DNA from: JANXQZ01 sp038225555
GTDB taxonomy: Bacteria; Acidobacteriota; Terriglobia; Bryobacterales; Bryobacteraceae
Length of the DNA: 64,000 nt
Direction of reading: 5' to 3'
NCBI GenBank assembly: GCA_038225555.1
Contig: JBBRRB010000007.1
Coordinates: 106,973-170,972, forward strand
Position numbers and translations under genes: made by a program
Notes under the pieces: model-generated
Told to the model about the DNA's origin: nothing
The model's input: only the letters and a program-made list of their open reading frames with translations
Database searches by the model: none
Shown here: positions 52,945 through 62,296 of the stretch, piece after piece
Layout: the number at the start of each line of letters is the position of its first letter
Numbering within the stretch: the first letter of the stretch is position 1

Positions 52945-54870
52945 TCAGGGTGCGAGGGATGCACGGCTCACGATTATGCCTAATTCGCGCGGATCCGCTG
53001 TCGAGGGCGGGAGCCATTTATTGAGCCTAAACTCGAACCGATTTTCACCCGGGCGCATCCACGACGCCGGAATCTCCCGCGTGAAAACCTGCTCGCCAGG
53101 CGCAGTATACGTCTGTGCCTCGAAAGAATTTCTGTTCACTTGCCCCTTAAGGGTGATCGGCCCCAGCTTTCGGATCATCGTATCCGGGAGGTAAAGCTGG
53201 ACCGTTAGCCGCGAGAGCAAAGGAGGGTCGGGAGCGTCGAGCGTGATGGCGAAGTTCCGAGCCGACCATTGCCAGCCGCCTTCCTCGCTTGGATAGAATC
53301 CGCTCAGTTTTGCTGGAGCCCGCTCACGGGTCGTGCCTGGATCGATCTCGAGAACATCCGCATAACCGGCATGATTTCTTTGCAGCGCCGAGTAAGTGCG
53401 CATGGTCGGATGATACTCCGCAACTGCTCGCAAGAAGGCGGTTGGCGCAACAGGAAACTGTCGATTGCCCTCGGCAGTGACAAGAAAAACACCGCCTTTG
53501 CGGATCACATCCTTCCAGAGCCGACGCTGGCCGCTCTCCTCGGACGTGGCGCCTCCGTAAATCTCTATCGTTCGGAGGGCTCCGCCGGTGAGCAGATGCA
53601 GATTGTTCTGGAGGCCCCAATCCAGGATTTGGATCTCCTGGGTCTTGTATTTGGTGCGCAGGTAGTCGGCTAAGGGATAAATTGCGTCCGACCAGACGCC
53701 CAATCCCCCTGTCCGCGCGAGGCCTCGGACGGCGGCGATTTGGCACGTTCCAGCCGAGATAAAGTACACTGCGGCCAGTAAGATTGCGTAGCGCTTTAGG
53801 AGTGTGCTGGCCAACACGACCATCACTATGGCCACGGGCAAGAGCAGGATGAGGTGGTGCTCGGATAGCTCCAGCCGAGAGGTGAAGAGGATGGCTCCTA
53901 AGAGGAGAAACATGAGGGCGACTGTTTGCAGAGCAGGCTGGAAAGCCGGCTGCAGCCAGGATTGGCTGCCCCACAGGGCGGCGACGACTAATAGCGGGAA
54001 CAGCCAGCGCTGCCAATCGGCAACTGGTAGGCCGCCCCACATGGCCAGATGCTCGCGATCCGCCAGCAGCAGTTCTGAAAACATGATGAAGCGGCCGCTG
54101 ATCCGGTCCGCGAAGGTGCCTTGGGCGACGAACATGCTTAGCCCTTCCCAAGTGCCGCCACGCGAGAGAATTTGGTAGATCAGGAACGGCATGCCGCCTG
54201 CAATCCCGCCCCCGACGCCTGCGGCCCAGTGCGTCCAAGGCACGTGCAGAAGGCGTCGCCAAAGCACGATCAACATCGCAGCGCAGAGAGCCGCGAGCAG
54301 CCAAACGTAGTTCGCTCGCGCCCAAATGCCGAACCCCATCGCGGCTCCAACCCATAAGGCCGATTCCACTGTGGCATTGCGCAAGTACAACGACAACGCC
54401 ATGCAAAGCAGTCCCAGCGCTCCCATCATCGGCGCAATGGCGTTGTTGTCGAACACCGTCATCCCGACGTAGGTGGGATTCATCGCGAGCGCGAGTGCCA
54501 CGGCTACGGAAGGCCACAAGCCCGCAATCTGCGCAATCAGGGAGCTAATGCCCCAGATCCCAAGAGCCCCCAGGAGCATGGAGACGAGCCGCAAAATTTC
54601 GGTGTTGGGACCAAAGATCGCGAACAGCGGCAAACACAGATACTCTTTGATGGGGCCAACGTAGCGCACAGTCATGAGCGGAAAGCAGCGGCCCAGCACG
54701 CACGTCCACGTATCGGGATCGTGAGGCAGCGCAATCTCGTCAGGCGAATGCAACATGTGGACCGCGCCGGACACAAGCAGCGCTTCGTCGTACTGAAGGC
54801 CGGGCCTTTGGGCGATCTGCAGACTGGCCCAGAGGAAGTAAACTGCCACCGCCGCCAGACGCCAGCGCAT
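52945..54870 (-). CDS. GT39-like membrane glycosyltransferase
   Basis: A 641-residue protein from the ATG at 54870, two bases after the TlpA-like stop. Ten or more hydrophobic segments follow a first loop with the acidic pair QRPGLQYDEALLVSG, as in dolichyl/undecaprenyl-phosphate mannosyl- or arabinosyltransferases. The C-terminal ~200 residues are soluble and end in a beta-sandwich-like region. Residues ~299-313 (WGSQSWLQPAFQPA) are the in-frame translation of interspersed repeat copy 5, between two membrane helices. It is last in the uvrA-led operon. Confidence 0.8.
   Translation of the reverse strand: MRWRLAAVAVYFLWASLQIAQRPGLQYDEALLVSGAVHMLHSPDEIALPHDPDTWTCVLGRCFPLMTVRYVGPIKEYLCLPLFAIFGPNTEILRLVSMLLGALGIWGISSLIAQIAGLWPSVAVALALAMNPTYVGMTVFDNNAIAPMMGALGLLCMALSLYLRNATVESALWVGAAMGFGIWARANYVWLLAALCAAMLIVLWRRLLHVPWTHWAAGVGGGIAGGMPFLIYQILSRGGTWEGLSMFVAQGTFADRISGRFIMFSELLLADREHLAMWGGLPVADWQRWLFPLLVVAALWGSQSWLQPAFQPALQTVALMFLLLGAILFTSRLELSEHHLILLLPVAIVMVVLASTLLKRYAILLAAVYFISAGTCQIAAVRGLARTGGLGVWSDAIYPLADYLRTKYKTQEIQILDWGLQNNLHLLTGGALRTIEIYGGATSEESGQRRLWKDVIRKGGVFLVTAEGNRQFPVAPTAFLRAVAEYHPTMRTYSALQRNHAGYADVLEIDPGTTRERAPAKLSGFYPSEEGGWQWSARNFAITLDAPDPPLLSRLTVQLYLPDTMIRKLGPITLKGQVNRNSFEAQTYTAPGEQVFTREIPASWMRPGENRFEFRLNKWLPPSTADPRELGIIVSRASLAP
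53934..53974. repeat. Interspersed repeat, right-half copy 5 inside a gene
   Basis: CAGGCTGGAAAGCCGGCTG, then GCAGCCAGGATTGGCTGC and CCCCAC, the same module as copies 2-4. It lies within the membrane glycosyltransferase gene, is read in frame on the minus strand, and introduces no stop. Confidence 0.82.
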
Positions 54871-54872
54871 GA

Positions 54873-55382
54873 TTATTTCAGAAGCTTGTCGATCGCGGGC
54901 TGGAGACCGGGGCCTTCGAACACAGCTCGGTTCTTGTCCGTATACGCCCAATCCTCGCGAATGATTCCGTCTTTATCGATCAAAAACAGATGCGGCACTT
55001 CGATATGAGCCTGGCCCGGCTTGGCGTTGAAATAGGAGATGGTCATCTGGCCCATGTCGCAAACCACCGGGATTGTAATCTTATTCGTGCTTACGAATTT
55101 TCGCACTGAATCCTGATTATCCGGCGGCAGCACCACGGACAAAATCTGCACCTTGGCACCATACTTCTGCTTGATCGCTTCGAGCGTGGTAGCGAGCAGG
55201 AGGCAATGCGGGCAGGTGGTCGACATGATATCGATCAACACCACTTTGCCGCGATAATCCTGCAGATCGTAGAAATGGTCGTAGTTCGGATCTGGGAGTG
55301 CAAATCCCGGAGCGCGGCGATTCGAGAGGTCGCCTGCGGAGACAAAAGCCGCACAAAGAACGGCTACCAAAATTACGCGCAT
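54873..55382 (-). CDS. Secreted TlpA-like thioredoxin-fold protein
   Basis: A 169-residue protein with a signal peptide (MRVILVAVLCAAFVSAG) and a thioredoxin fold. The redox motif CPHC is in IDIMSTTCPHCLLL, and the cis-Pro is in EVPHLFLIDKDG. It probably reduces or isomerises disulfides, or acts as a peroxiredoxin-like reductase, in the periplasm. It starts four bases after mtnA. Confidence 0.88.
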   Translation of the reverse strand: MRVILVAVLCAAFVSAGDLSNRRAPGFALPDPNYDHFYDLQDYRGKVVLIDIMSTTCPHCLLLATTLEAIKQKYGAKVQILSVVLPPDNQDSVRKFVSTNKITIPVVCDMGQMTISYFNAKPGQAHIEVPHLFLIDKDGIIREDWAYTDKNRAVFEGPGLQPAIDKLLK

Positions 55383-55386
55383 ATGG

Positions 55387-56403
55387 CTAACTTACCAGCT
55401 TCCTGAGAGAATCCTCGAAAGGTGCCGAGGCCACGCCCTTCTCCGTAATAATAGCCGTGACGTAGCGGTGCGGCGTCACATCGAAGGCTGGATTTTCCAC
55501 GGCGGTTCCTTCCGGAGCTACTGGCACGCCGTACACGTGCGTAACCTCGGACGCGTGGCGCTGCTCGATGGGAATCTGGTCGCCGGATGTCAGCGATAGA
55601 TCAAGAGTCGAGATGGGTGCCGCGACATAGAACGGTATATTGTTTTCCTTGGCCAGAACCGCCACTGAGTAGGTGCCAATCTTGTTGGCGACGTCGCCGT
55701 TTCCGGCGATGCGATCGGCCCCCACCACCACGCATCCGATGCGGCCGGATTTCAGGAAATGTCCGGCCATGTTATCGGTGATCAGAGTGGCTGGAATATT
55801 GTCCTGCTGCAGCTCCCAAACAGTTAAGCGGGAGCCTTGCAGATAGGGCCGCGTTTCGTCGGCGAACACGTCGATCTTCTTGCCTGAGGCCACGGCCGCT
55901 CGAATCACGCCGAGCGCCGTGCCATAGCCAGCGGTAGCAAGCGCGCCCGCATTGCAGTGCGTGAGCACCGTTTTTCCATCGGGCACAAGGTACGCGCCGT
56001 TGCGGCCGATAGCTTCGTTGATGGCGATATCTTCCAGACGAATCTGCTGGGCTTCGACGATGAGCGCCGCGCGAATTTGCGCGATCGGCAACTCGCGCAG
56101 TTCTTCATAACGGGCCCGCATTCGGCTGATCGCCCAGAACAGGTTTACCGCTGTTGGTCGAGTAGCAGCGAGTACTTTGCAAATCGTCTCGAACTCCTCG
56201 CTGGTGGCGTGGGACTGCATCCCCAGCGCGACTCCCATCGCTGCCGCCACGCCGATGGCCGGGGCTCCGCGGATGATCATATCCCGGATCGCTGCGGCGA
56301 CCTCCAGATAGCTAGTGCAAGTTACGAAAACTTCCTGTCGAGGCAGTTTGGTCTGATCGATCATCACCACGCCGGAGTCCGTCCATTGAATCGTTTCTAC
56401 CAT
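55387..56403 (-). CDS. mtnA: Methylthioribose-1-phosphate isomerase
   Basis: A 338-residue enzyme of the methionine salvage pathway, converting methylthioribose-1-P to methylthioribulose-1-P. Signatures are MIIRGAPAIGVAAAMG, LTHCNAGALATAGYGTALGVI (catalytic Cys), ETRPYLQGSRLTVWEL and CVVVGADRIAGNGDVANKIGT (catalytic Asp). The length fits. The ATG at 56403 follows the CPBP stop without a gap (TAAATG). Confidence 0.94.
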   Translation of the reverse strand: MVETIQWTDSGVVMIDQTKLPRQEVFVTCTSYLEVAAAIRDMIIRGAPAIGVAAAMGVALGMQSHATSEEFETICKVLAATRPTAVNLFWAISRMRARYEELRELPIAQIRAALIVEAQQIRLEDIAINEAIGRNGAYLVPDGKTVLTHCNAGALATAGYGTALGVIRAAVASGKKIDVFADETRPYLQGSRLTVWELQQDNIPATLITDNMAGHFLKSGRIGCVVVGADRIAGNGDVANKIGTYSVAVLAKENNIPFYVAAPISTLDLSLTSGDQIPIEQRHASEVTHVYGVPVAPEGTAVENPAFDVTPHRYVTAIITEKGVASAPFEDSLRKLVS

Positions 56404-57108
56404 TTATTGTTTTTGGGCGAGGAAGACCGCGAGTTGAGTCAAGTTGTACGTCGAGTGCAGAAAGGTGGAGGCTGCGGTGGATCCGGCGGCATGCCGCACC
56501 CATCCGAGAATGCCGCCGACTGTCGAAATCAGCAGAACGTGGCGCCATGACCATTGATACTCGAATGCGTGCAGTCCGCCAAAGAGCAGGGCCGATCCCG
56601 CGATCCCCGCAACCACGCCGAACGAGCGCATGAGCAGCGGCATCAGAAATCCGCGGAAAGCCAACTCCTCGCACAGCGGGCCGAGCAAGACGACGAAAAT
56701 GCAGAAGAGTACAATGGTCGGCCGATCGCTTAGCATCTGATCGAACATGGGCAACTTAATGATGGGCGTATGAATCGCGTAGCCGAGCGCACCCACTCCC
56801 AACGCCATGAATGGGCCGCTCAGCAAACATAACCCCGCGCCTCGGAATGGAAATTTCCAGCCGAGCGACCTCCAGAATGGACGCTCATAGCGGAGCTTGA
56901 ACAGCGCGAAAAGCGAACCGAAAATCAGGATATACCAGAGAAGTTGGCCTAGCAGTCCCGTGAAAGCTTTGCCTGCTCCAGGGACGTGACCGAGGACTCG
57001 TGCCATCAGGAACGCCACCAGCAGGCTCGGAAACGCGAGCCCGATGAAGACTAGCAGGTCGGCATAGGTCCAAAAGGGTCGCTCGTCGGGAGTGATGTCC
57101 GGCGTCAT
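56404..57108 (-). CDS. CPBP-family intramembrane metalloprotease
   Basis: A 234-residue protein with about six to eight membrane segments. CPBP (Rce1-like) motifs are intact: CEELAFRGFL (EExxxR), LFGGLHAF (His) and LHSTYNLTQL (HxxxN). Such proteins cleave membrane substrates or process peptides. It overlaps the upstream unknown gene by ATGA. Confidence 0.9.
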   Translation of the reverse strand: MTPDITPDERPFWTYADLLVFIGLAFPSLLVAFLMARVLGHVPGAGKAFTGLLGQLLWYILIFGSLFALFKLRYERPFWRSLGWKFPFRGAGLCLLSGPFMALGVGALGYAIHTPIIKLPMFDQMLSDRPTIVLFCIFVVLLGPLCEELAFRGFLMPLLMRSFGVVAGIAGSALLFGGLHAFEYQWSWRHVLLISTVGGILGWVRHAAGSTAASTFLHSTYNLTQLAVFLAQKQ

Positions 57109-58055
57109 GCTTCGGACTCGATCAACGCCGCGGCGAGCAGAGGGATCATGATTTCGTGATGCCCAGTGATGGCGTAGCCTCTTCCTCCAGCTTTGGCATG
57201 AGGACGGTTCACTACGTTCGCATTCGGCCTGTAGTGCTGCAGAAAATCGAAGTTGGCGGTGGTGAAATTGGTGAGTGGATTACCTAAATTGCGCACCACG
57301 GAAACGGCTTTCAGAAAGACTTCGGGCAGCACCACGGCGGATCCCACATTGAGATAAGCACCGCCGTCGTGAATTTCTTTTACGAGCGCACACAGGAGCC
57401 GGAAATCGCGGTGGGTAGCGCGACCTATGGCTGCCCCGTCCGCCGCTGGATGCGTATGCGGCGTGTCGGTCCCGATGGCCACATGCACCGTGACCGGAAC
57501 GCGTGCGCGATATGCTTCATGAAGCAGGCTGCTGGCCGCGAATCTTGGATCGGCGATTCGCTCTAACCTGCGGCCCAGCGCCTCGCCGAATCCGCAATCG
57601 GCGTCCTTGATGGCATCGTTCATCTCGCGGCCGGTTTCCTCGGCTGATCCAAATCGCCCATCCGGCAAGACCGATTCCACGTCTTCGCTGGTGCATCCGG
57701 CGATGGCGATTTCAAAGTCGTGAATGGCCGACGCGCCGTTGAGCACGAACCCAGTCGCGTATTCGCGCCGCATTAAATCGAGCAGAACCGGAGCGAGACC
57801 GCACTTGATCACGTGTCCGCCCAAACCCCACAGAATGGCTCGATTGCGGTCTCGGGCGCTGCGAAGGGAATCGACCACGGCTCGGAGGCTGTCGGCGGCT
57901 AAGATGCTCGGCAAGGCGGCGAGCAATCCGTTGACTCCCGCGCCCTTTTCGTACGGCTTTGCGAAGTGCTCAACGGTCACCTTCCCGCCGCGCTCCTGAA
58001 TCGGTATGGTTTGCAAGCCGCTGAAATCGAGAGGCTCCAGGAGATATTTACTCAC
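57105..58055 (-). CDS. Conserved-looking protein of unknown function
   Basis: A 316-residue soluble alpha/beta protein that I cannot place. Visible motifs: AILWGLGGHVIKCGLAPVLLDLM, GFVLNGASAIHDFEIAIAG, FGSAEETGREMNDAI, THPAADGAAIGRATHRDFRLLC and GGRGYAITGHHEIMIPLL. The Gly-rich turns and the IHDFE motif recall Rossmann-like deoxyhypusine-synthase folds, but this is only a guess. It starts with GTG, overlapping the uvrA stop (GTGA), and its stop overlaps the CPBP start (ATGA), so it is tightly coupled to both. Confidence 0.7.
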   Translation of the reverse strand: MSKYLLEPLDFSGLQTIPIQERGGKVTVEHFAKPYEKGAGVNGLLAALPSILAADSLRAVVDSLRSARDRNRAILWGLGGHVIKCGLAPVLLDLMRREYATGFVLNGASAIHDFEIAIAGCTSEDVESVLPDGRFGSAEETGREMNDAIKDADCGFGEALGRRLERIADPRFAASSLLHEAYRARVPVTVHVAIGTDTPHTHPAADGAAIGRATHRDFRLLCALVKEIHDGGAYLNVGSAVVLPEVFLKAVSVVRNLGNPLTNFTTANFDFLQHYRPNANVVNRPHAKAGGRGYAITGHHEIMIPLLAAALIESEA

Positions 58056-60796
58056 GCTACCTTCCCGTCGCGCATCACCTTTTCAAGTGCGATTGCCGTA
58101 TGGCTGCGCTTGCTTCTCAGGATCTGCTCGGGCGTGCCCGTGACCACCACGTATCCGCCTTTCTCCCCGCCCTCAGGACCCATATCGATCACCCAGTCAG
58201 CCGACTTGATCACGTCCAGTTGATGCTCAATCACCAGGACAGTGTTGCCCAGGTCGGCGAGACGCTGCAGCACGCCCAGCAGTTTGCGCACATCATCAAA
58301 GTGCAAGCCGGTAGTGGGCTCGTCCAGAATGTAAATCGTGCGGCCAGTTTGGCGCTTGCTCAACTCCTTGGCGAGCTTGATTCGCTGCGCTTCGCCGCCC
58401 GACAGCGTAGTGGACGACTGTCCAAGATGAATGTAACCCAGCCCCACATCGTTCAGAGTTTGCAGCTTCAGCTTGATCTGCGGGAGATTTTCCATCAGCG
58501 GGAGCGCTTCTTCCACGGTCGATTCCAGCAGGTCCGCAATCGATTTGCCCTTATACTTTACTTGCAGCGTTTCGCTGTTGTAGCGGCGCGCCCGGCACAC
58601 GTCGCAGGTAACGTAGACGTCGGGCAGGAAATTCATCTCGATGCGTTTCAAACCGTCGCCCTGGCACGCCTCGCAACGACCGCCTTTCACGTTAAAACTG
58701 AAACGACCCGGCTTGTAGCCGCGCTCGCGGGACTCGGGAAGCATGGCGTAAAGGTCGCGAATCGGAGAGAAAAGGCCCGTGTAAGTCGCCGGGTTCGATC
58801 GCGGCGTCCGGCCGATGGGCGATTGATCGATCTCCACCACCTTGTCGACAAACTCCAATCCTTCAATCGAATCGTGAGCTCCGGGATCGGCGTGCGATCC
58901 GTAGATCTCCTTCGCCAGCGAGCGGTAAAGAATGTCATTCACCAGCGTCGATTTGCCGCTGCCGGAAACTCCGGTGACCACAATGAAACAACCCAGCGGG
59001 AACTCCACTGTAACGTTCTTAAGATTATGTTCTTTCGCTCCCCGGATCACCAACTGTTTGCCGCTGCCAGTCCGGCGAAGGGCGGGAGCTTCAATGCGCA
59101 TGCGTCCGGAAAGATATTGTCCGGTGAGAGAAGCAGGATTGGCTTCGATCTGTTGAGGAGTCCCGGCGGCCACCAGTGCGCCGCCTAACCGTCCCGCTCC
59201 TGGTCCCAGGTCGATGACGTAGTCGGCTCGTTCGATGGTTTCGGCGTCATGCTCCACAACGAGAACAGTGTTGCCGAGATCGCGAAGCTGAGTGAGCGTT
59301 TCAAGCAAACGGTCGTTATCGCGCGAATGCAATCCGATAGAGGGCTCGTCCAAAACATACAAGACGCCACGCAGCTTGGATCCGATCTGAGTGGCTAAGC
59401 GGATGCGTTGGGCTTCGCCGCCGGACAATGTTGCTGCCGATCTCCCGAGGCTTAAATAACTCAGCCCGACCGCAACTAGAAATTGCAAACGATTGCGAAT
59501 CTCCTCGGTCACGCGGCCTGCGATCTGCCGCTCGCGATCCGTCAACGTCCAGGTTTTGACCATGTCCATCGAACGGCTGAGCGATGCCTCGGTGAGTTCG
59601 GCGATGCCGACACCTTTCACCCTAACGGCCAAGCTGCTCGGCTTGAGGCGGCGGCCCTGACATGCGGGGCAGGTGGAAGGCGACATATAATCCATCAGCC
59701 ATTCGCGGTAGGCGGGACTCGCATCCTCGAAGGAATGCTGCAACGTCGTCAGGATGGATTCGATCAGGGCCGCCTGGATTTTCTTGGACAAATTTTCGAA
59801 AGGCTTGGCAATGTCGGCACGCACTTTCCCCGCAGCCTCCGCGAGCCGCTTCTGCATGTAGGCGGATCCGGCGCCGGGTCCCAAGCCGCCTTCGAGCAGT
59901 GGCTTGGAAGGATCCACGATAATTTTCTGAGTGTCGAAGTCCCACTTGCTGCCGAGCCCGTTGCACGTTTCACATGCGCCAAAAGGGCTGTTAAAAGAGA
60001 ACGAGCGCGGCTCGAGTTGAGGCACGCTCGCGCCGCAGTTGGGGCAGGCCAGCCGTTGGGAGTACAGACGCTCATCGCCGTTCACAACCGAGACAATCAC
60101 CAGACCCGCAGCAAGTTTCGCCGCGGTCTCGATAGACGCCTCCAGCCGCTTCTCGATACCCGGCTTCAACGGAAGGCGATCGACAACCACTTCGATATTG
60201 TGATTTTTCCGCCGATCCATGGGGATCTCTTCGTCGAGGCTGCGCAAGACCCCGTCCACGCGAGCGCGCAGGAAACCTTGCTTGGCAAGCTTCTCCAACT
60301 CCTTCTTATACTCGCCCTTTCGCCCTCTGACGATAGGAGCAAGGATCATGACGCGCTCGTCGGGTTTCAACGCCATGATCTGCTGCAGGATTTGTTCGGT
60401 GCTCTGCTTGGATATTTCTATTCCGCAAGTAGGACAATGCGGAATGCCAATCGATGAGTAGAGAACTCGGAGGTAGTCGTAGATTTCAGTGATGGTGCCG
60501 ACCGTGGAGCGGGGGCTGCGGTTAGTCGTCTTCTGCTCAATGGAAATTGCGGGGCTCAGGCCGTCGATGGAATCGACCTCGGGTCGCTCCATTTGGTCGA
60601 GGAATTGGCGCGCGTATGGGGAGAGTGTTTCCACATAGCGGCGCTGGCCCTCGGCGTAGATGGTGTCGAACGCGAGCGAGGATTTCCCCGACCCGCTAAG
60701 ACCCGTAATCACGGTCAGAGTATTGCGGGGGATCTCAACGTCGATGTTCTTGAGGTTGTGCTGGCGCGCGCCATGCACGGTAATGCTTTTGAGCAT
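58052..60796 (-). CDS. uvrA: Excinuclease ABC subunit A
   Basis: A 914-residue DNA damage-recognition ATPase of nucleotide excision repair. It has two ABC modules: Walker A GLSGSGKSS and GVSGSGKST, and signature LSGGEAQRI in each half. Zinc fingers are CPNCGAS...CETC in the first half and CEACQGDG...CDVC in the second. The length is slightly below the usual ~940. It is the first gene of a six-gene minus-strand operon. Confidence 0.96.
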   Translation of the reverse strand: MLKSITVHGARQHNLKNIDVEIPRNTLTVITGLSGSGKSSLAFDTIYAEGQRRYVETLSPYARQFLDQMERPEVDSIDGLSPAISIEQKTTNRSPRSTVGTITEIYDYLRVLYSSIGIPHCPTCGIEISKQSTEQILQQIMALKPDERVMILAPIVRGRKGEYKKELEKLAKQGFLRARVDGVLRSLDEEIPMDRRKNHNIEVVVDRLPLKPGIEKRLEASIETAAKLAAGLVIVSVVNGDERLYSQRLACPNCGASVPQLEPRSFSFNSPFGACETCNGLGSKWDFDTQKIIVDPSKPLLEGGLGPGAGSAYMQKRLAEAAGKVRADIAKPFENLSKKIQAALIESILTTLQHSFEDASPAYREWLMDYMSPSTCPACQGRRLKPSSLAVRVKGVGIAELTEASLSRSMDMVKTWTLTDRERQIAGRVTEEIRNRLQFLVAVGLSYLSLGRSAATLSGGEAQRIRLATQIGSKLRGVLYVLDEPSIGLHSRDNDRLLETLTQLRDLGNTVLVVEHDAETIERADYVIDLGPGAGRLGGALVAAGTPQQIEANPASLTGQYLSGRMRIEAPALRRTGSGKQLVIRGAKEHNLKNVTVEFPLGCFIVVTGVSGSGKSTLVNDILYRSLAKEIYGSHADPGAHDSIEGLEFVDKVVEIDQSPIGRTPRSNPATYTGLFSPIRDLYAMLPESRERGYKPGRFSFNVKGGRCEACQGDGLKRIEMNFLPDVYVTCDVCRARRYNSETLQVKYKGKSIADLLESTVEEALPLMENLPQIKLKLQTLNDVGLGYIHLGQSSTTLSGGEAQRIKLAKELSKRQTGRTIYILDEPTTGLHFDDVRKLLGVLQRLADLGNTVLVIEHQLDVIKSADWVIDMGPEGGEKGGYVVVTGTPEQILRSKRSHTAIALEKVMRDGKVA

Positions 60797-60887
60797 CTTT
60801 CAGGTGGGAAAACTCCATTTTAGCCTACGTTCCTGACGGCTAGGCTACTTTGCGCCGGGTCGCGAATTTCACTGGACGGGGTGGCAG

Positions 60888-61170
60888 TTATAGCCAGGAC
60901 CGCAGGCCGGCCCAGTTGCTCGATAGCTGCCCCAGTTGCAGGAAGTCCGACCAGAAGTCGTGCCCCCATTCACTGATGCTTGTGCTTCGTCCTCCACGAA
61001 CAGCGATACTCCGGCAGTCTTTACCCGATCCGGTGGGCTGCGCCACGAGCGTGTCCTGTCCCTGAAGAAGGGAGCGGACGGCGTCTTCTTGCCCTGGCCG
61101 CAGGTCCTGAAATCCAAAGTTTTCTCTCGCCACGTCGAGAATCTCTCGTGCTTTTTGTCGTTGCGCATTG
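60888..61170 (-). pseudogene. RecQ-type helicase remnant
   Basis: A fragment of a RecQ DNA helicase. One frame reads KAREILDVARENFGFQDL, then RPGQEDAVRSLLQGQDTL and motif I PTGSGKD. After about 12 unrelated residues it re-enters the family at ISEWGHDFWSDFLQLGQL. The expected Asp-Glu-Ala-His box just before survives only in another frame (FVEDEAQ), because a base was lost. About 60 residues between motifs I and II are missing, and everything after motif II is gone. It is a decayed gene with an internal deletion and a frameshift, ending in a stop at 60888. Confidence 0.72.
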
Positions 61171-61189
61171 CTTCCGTGTGGTTGCGGGG

Positions 61190-61424
61190 GGCGTTGGGAA
61201 GTTTCGTGAGAATCCTTTCACCTGACGACCGGTTAGCGGACATTCGAGTCAAAGCTCGCGAGTACCTTCGTTTTGGCACCCGCCACGTCTGGACCGTCGA
61301 CCCGATCTCCGGCGAGTGTTATGAACATCGCGAGAGCCACATGTCTCCGGTGCAAGACGGAGTGCTCCGCGTGCAAAACACGGAAATCGCGATCCCGATT
61401 CCTGAGATCCTGTCGAGCCTTTAA
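61190..61424 (+). pseudogene. Uma2-family nuclease, C-terminal fragment
   Basis: The plus-strand frame ending at 61424 reads FVRILSPDDRLADIRVKA, then REYLRFGTRHVWTVDP, the C-terminal core of Uma2 (DUF820) PD-(D/E)XK proteins: EILSP then a conserved Lys and VWVVDP. The N-terminal half of the family is absent. Upstream the same frame runs antisense to the recQ remnant without homology, so it looks truncated. The whole stretch 60800-61430 holds no intact gene. Confidence 0.65.
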
Positions 61425-61456
61425 CGGCCATCGCGAAAAAGGCGCATAATCTCAAT

Positions 61457-62296
61457 ATGCAACCAATCGCATCCCGCCGATCGTTCTTCGCCGCGTCCGC
61501 TGACGCTCTGGCGCTGTCGCGTCTCGGACGAAGCGCCACTGCCGGTTCCGAGGACGGGGACCTGAAACTAGGCGTCGCCAGTTACTCCTTCCGGGAGTTC
61601 GGCCGCGCGCTGGCCATCGCCGACACCAAGAAGCTGCATGTTAAATACATCAACATTAAAGAATTTCATCTACCGTTGAACAGTTCGCCGGACGAGATCG
61701 CCAAGGCTCGCAAAGATTTCGATAAAGCCGGACTAACCATACTCGGCGGCGGCAATGTATCGTTCCAAACAAATGACGAGGCGGACATACGCAGCAAGTT
61801 CGAATACGCCAAACTGGCGGGAATGCCGCTGCTGGTATGTGCGCCGACGCATGAGACGCTTCCCAAGATGGAGAAGTACGTGAAGGAATACAACATAAAA
61901 ATCGCCATCCACAATCACGGTCCGGAGGACAAACACTTCCCCACCCCCCAAAGCGTTCTCGAAGCGGTGAAGAACATGGACCTGCGCTGTGGTCTGTGCA
62001 TGGACGTAGGGCACTCGGCGAGGACGGGCGTCGATGTGGTCGAATCGGTCCGCCAGGCGGGCTCGCGACTGCTCGACATGCACGTCAAGGATTTGGCTGA
62101 TCTGAGCGATAAGGCGAGCCAGGTTCCCGTCGGCGACGGCAAAATGCCGATTGTCGCGATCTTCAAAGAACTGAAAAAGATGAATTACCAGGGCGGCGTA
62201 ATGCTTGAATACGAGATTGAAGGGGATAACCCGATGCCAGGCATGCAGAAGAGTTTCTCCTATATGCGAGGAGTCCTGGCCGGATTGCGAGGTTAG
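61457..62296 (+). CDS. Secreted sugar-phosphate isomerase/epimerase-like protein
   Basis: A 279-residue TIM barrel of the xylose-isomerase-like AP_endonuc_2 family. The leader MQPIASRRSFFAASADALAL is Tat-like. Metal-site residues lie in KIAIHNHGPE, LCMDVGHSARTG, LLDMHVKDL and VMLEYEIEG. The export signal suggests it acts on sugars outside the cytoplasm, as in many acidobacterial and planctomycete relatives. The YbjQ gene begins directly after its stop. Confidence 0.87.
   Translation: MQPIASRRSFFAASADALALSRLGRSATAGSEDGDLKLGVASYSFREFGRALAIADTKKLHVKYINIKEFHLPLNSSPDEIAKARKDFDKAGLTILGGGNVSFQTNDEADIRSKFEYAKLAGMPLLVCAPTHETLPKMEKYVKEYNIKIAIHNHGPEDKHFPTPQSVLEAVKNMDLRCGLCMDVGHSARTGVDVVESVRQAGSRLLDMHVKDLADLSDKASQVPVGDGKMPIVAIFKELKKMNYQGGVMLEYEIEGDNPMPGMQKSFSYMRGVLAGLRG

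Noticed and set aside
53324..54517. A 397-residue minus-strand frame inside the GT39-like gene
   Set aside because: It is an Arg/Gly/Pro-rich shadow frame without homology. The 641-residue frame has clear membrane helices.
58100..59188. Long plus-strand frames opposite uvrA
   Set aside because: They are antisense to the highly conserved UvrA zinc fingers and Walker motifs, and only reflect GC-rich codon use.
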